This document shows, one piece after another, positions 61,061-64,000 of a stretch of 64,000 nt of DNA. Numbering within the stretch: the first letter of the stretch is position 1; every line of letters begins with the position of its first letter. The translations under genes and the position numbers were made by a program. The stretch covers positions 150,534 to 214,533 of the forward strand of contig CALDTY010000003.1 of NCBI GenBank assembly GCA_937923605.1, written 5' to 3'. The stretch is from Candidatus Absconditabacterales bacterium. GTDB taxonomy: Bacteria > Patescibacteriota > Gracilibacteria > Absconditabacterales > Absconditicoccaceae. The notes under the pieces are model-generated. The model was not told the DNA's origin. It did not search any database and saw only the letters and a program-made list of their open reading frames with translations.

Positions 61061-64000
61061 ATGAACAAAAAAACAATTTTTTCATTGAGTGTGATTATAT
61101 TAATGAGCGTATTCTCATTCTCTTATGTTGCACAAGATAGCTCAAGAGAAGCCTTTGCTCAAGCTTCATGATTTACTGATCAACAGCAAAATTTATTGAA
61201 TACTTTTTGTTATCAGTATGATGAGAATGATACATGTGCAGAAACATGTTCCCAAAAGAATTGAAAAAAATCTGCATGTGAACTGCTATGTAACATGTGT
61301 GCACAAAGTATTAATTCTTGGGCAACGCATGATACAATAGATTTTCAGAAAAAAATTGAAGCACTTACGTCAAAGGAATTACGTATATGAATATCTAATC
61401 TTTGACTAGAGGATATAGCATCAAAATCTCGTTTGTTAGTAAAAGCAAAAACAAACATAATAAGTGATACATGAGAAAGATTAGATCCAGAATCATTGCA
61501 TATTGAACAAAAAGAATGTTCAGAGTTATGAATAAATGCAACGTCATGTCTTATGTATGGATTTGATGCTTGAGTAATTACGGACTCAGCAATGAAAATA
61601 ACTATGGATGTCAGCTCAGAATTTTCTCCATGAGAACTTATCGTTTTATGACAAATACATAATGGAGCACAATTTCAGAATTGAATAAGTGATGTTTCAT
61701 GATCTTGTAACCAAGATGGTACGATACAAGATTCAAGTATCGAATTTGAGGTAAGTAGTGAATGAACAGTTACTTTCTATACCTGTGTTGCATCAATTGT
61801 AACTGGAACTGCGACGTGATCATGTAATTATACATATACATCTCCTGATGATAAAGTATCATTACTTACACATAAGTCAGAATTTACCTGAATACAAGTT
61901 TGATGAGTATTTCATCCCACCTCTATTGTTCGAGACCAAACGAGCGATCCAACATGAGATGTATTTACTTTGGCTATAGCTAATTTTATAGCAAATGAAA
62001 TACCAGCATGATCTGTTGAGGTGAATGTAATTGAATCAGCTCTTTGAGGATGACATCCATATTATAACTTAGAAATTATAGTTACTTGAACTAGTCAAAC
62101 GACAGCACTAGAGGAGGTTACATATAATGGATATGTCTGATCAGTAACTTGACCTGCTACAGAAAATTGTCTCTCTGCTTGAGAAATAACACTATGTGCA
62201 GATAAAGATGTAATATGATGAACAGCTACACCAAATGATTTTGTGATACTTATAACAAATGGACTATGAATCATTGCAAAAGATAATGGATCTGTATGTG
62301 CCACAGTAACAAACGGACTAACGTATTTTGCAGATGAAGTCGACTCTCTATGATATACAAAAACATTTGCTTGAGATTGTGACCCTGTTACATGACAGTT
62401 TATACAATGAACTTCATGAAGCACCTTAACATGTAAAGTTATTAATACTTTAGCATGTGTACCTTCCGAAGAAATTTGCGATGGAATAGATAACGACTGT
62501 GATTGAGATATAGATGAATGATGAAATAATTTATGTGATGACTTAGCTTATTGTAATGGAGCAGAAATATGTGAATGAGACAAAGGTTGTATGCCATGAA
62601 CTCCACCAGTTTGTGATGATGATATAGTATGTACATTGGATTCATGTGATGAAGACATTGATCAATGTGTAAATGATCCGAGTAGTTGTTGATGTTTTCA
62701 GGATAGTGACTGTAATGATAATAATGTATGTAATGGTGTAGAAACATGTAGTGCAAACTGACAATGTTTACCAGGAACTCCACTAGTATGTGATAATGGT
62801 CAGTTTTGTGATGGTACAGAAACATGTAACCCATTATTATGATGCCAAGCAGGTACACCACCAAATTGTACTGATTTATTGCAATGTACGATAGACTCAT
62901 GTGATGAAATAAATGATGTATGTGTAAATGATGCAAGTAATTGTAAATGTATTAATGATGCTGATTGTGATGATGCAAATGCATGTAATGGAACAGAAAC
63001 TTGTGTTAATAACGAATGTCTGTCATGAACACCTGTTGTGTGTGATAATGGTATTTTTTGTGATTGAGAAGAAGTATGTGTAGATAATCCATTTGATGTT
63101 ATTTGATCGGCATGATATACTTGTGAAGATGGTGCACCTCCTACTTGTGATGATGGTGTAGCATGTACGGTAGATATATGTGATAAAGATGATGACGTGT
63201 GTCAAAGTACTCCAGATAATTCTGCGTGTGGAACTGACGGATGGGTAGATACGTGAGTAAATCAAAGCATTATTGATGGGTGTCAAAAATTATGACAAAA
63301 AGAACAGAGATATGAATTACATACGTGTGAACTTACTTGATGATGTGAAGTGCATATTGATACATCACAATGAATCAATGGATATCAACGAGTGACAGTT
63401 ACCAGCGCAAATTTACAAGATTGAACTACGTGTGGTGATCAAAGTAATTCACAATGTGATGATGCAAATACTTGTCTTGATTGAGTTTGTGTAGATAATT
63501 ACGCAGATAGTGGAACAGCTTGTGAAGAAGATAACTTATTATGTACAGTATGAACTTGTGATATGACTGGTTGATGTGTAGAAGTAGCAATAACATGTCC
63601 AGATACTACCTGTGAAGAAATTTATGGAGATGTTTGTGTGTGAAATAAATTAAAAGACTATAACGGTGACTGAGTATTAAATAACTTGACCGTTACTGAC
63701 TCTTGTGAGAATTCCTGCCAAGCAGCTAATGGAGAATGTACTACTTGTGCAGTTGATTGTAGTGAGCCTACAGTTGTTGAAGAGTGTGTAGTGTGAGTCT
63801 GTTGAGCTGTAGCGCCAACATCATGTAACACGGCAGAAGTATGTGATATGAATGGAGGAATAACAACAGAAGTATATGATGCAGCAAGTTGTGCGTGTGT
63901 GACACAAACAGTAACACCACCAACATGTAACACGGCAGAAGTATGTGATATGAATGGAGGGATAACAACAGAAGTGTATGATGATGCAAGTTGTGCGTGT
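61061..64000 (+). CDS. Giant Cys-rich secreted protein, incomplete at the window end
   Basis: At least 980 residues. A signal peptide (FSLSVIILMSVFSFSYVAQD) is followed by a mainly beta region to about residue 450, and then by Cys-rich repeats of the form CNGxETC...C.PGTP.VCD, VCTxDSCDE and C.ND.S.C. These resemble the Dickkopf/Myxococcus-type Cys-rich repeats of bacterial surface proteins. Near the end a 34-residue unit (SCNTAEVCDMNGGITTEVYD) is duplicated. UGA is used densely for glycine. The large size, secretion and disulfide-rich repeats suggest an adhesin or cell-contact fibre. The C-terminus is outside the window, so any LPxTG end cannot be checked. Confidence 0.85.
63824..64000 (+). 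repeat. 102-bp tandem duplication within the Cys-rich gene
   Basis: The sequence from TGTAACACGGCAGAAGTATG at 63824 recurs at 63926 with few changes, keeping frame (34 residues). It may continue beyond the window. Confidence 0.85.

Noticed and set aside
62442..62936. Leftward 164-codon ORF rich in His and Tyr
   Set aside because: It is the antisense of the Asp/Cys-rich repeats of the secreted protein; the composition follows from GAT/TGT codons read backwards.

Overview
Organism and code. The window is AT-rich and its genes only read through if UGA is translated as glycine. In gyrB, UGA falls on the glycines of MDDGRGIP and EGNSAGGS. In sufC it gives the Walker A loop GKNGSGKS. In the Nudix, Ung and metallophosphoesterase genes it falls on catalytic glycines. 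Trp is TGG, and every accepted gene ends in TAA or TAG. This is translation table 25, known from Absconditabacteria (SR1) and Gracilibacteria (BD1-5/GN02) in the CPR/Patescibacteria; the sequence does not decide between them. Starts lack Shine-Dalgarno sequences and sit in A/T-rich leaders. Promoters are sigma70-like, mostly with a 16-bp spacer.

Layout. 0-4.3 kb: a large conjugation-type (VirD4/TraD-like) ATPase and small genes. 4.5-20.8 kb: gyrB, an HD nucleotidase, ruvA, an ATP-grasp/DUF1704 peptidase fusion followed by two further HExxH proteins, ung, a VanY-type peptidase, a metallophosphoesterase, rsmE, and an ileS with inserted Nudix and histidine-phosphatase domains. 20.9-34.8 kb: a DUF389 membrane protein, atpG, a SufU-like protein, sufC, a secreted protein, HIT, EEP, ATL and Nudix proteins, RNase HI, an EamA transporter and sufB. 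34.8-38.6 kb: genes without UGA codons, a LysE exporter and a probable small RNA. 38.7-43.7 kb: cell-surface Cys-rich and LPxTG-tailed proteins, a flavoprotein, a ZIP transporter, a CAP protein and a DUF1761 protein.

43.8-54.5 kb is the most unusual part. A TrmB-type regulator precedes two large orphan genes, one with a -1 frameshift at a T7 slippery run. After them comes a retron-like locus. It holds a reverse transcriptase with retron signatures (NALLH, LPQGAP, YIDD, ITG), preceded by a promoter-terminator-bounded RNA of about 325 nt and followed by a zinc-finger protein. The locus is flanked by two homologous large RNAs (about 560 and 475 nt) whose 5' hairpins show compensatory base changes. 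Four promoters here share a TWACAACASWT-like element 14-15 bp upstream of the -35 box. I propose that these parts form one system.

54.5-57.0 kb: a four-gene operon with no UGA codon. Its cistrons are separated by three copies of a conserved element that could form a pseudoknot. One product is a phosphodiester glycosidase with a Bacteroidota-like signal peptide, so recent transfer from a standard-code donor is likely. 57.0-64.0 kb: an M42 aminopeptidase, a YceI-like protein, lexA with two GAAC-N4-GTTC operators, a Y-family polymerase interrupted by an ochre codon, and a very long Cys-rich secreted protein that runs off the end. I found no tRNA, rRNA, CRISPR or insertion-sequence transposase.
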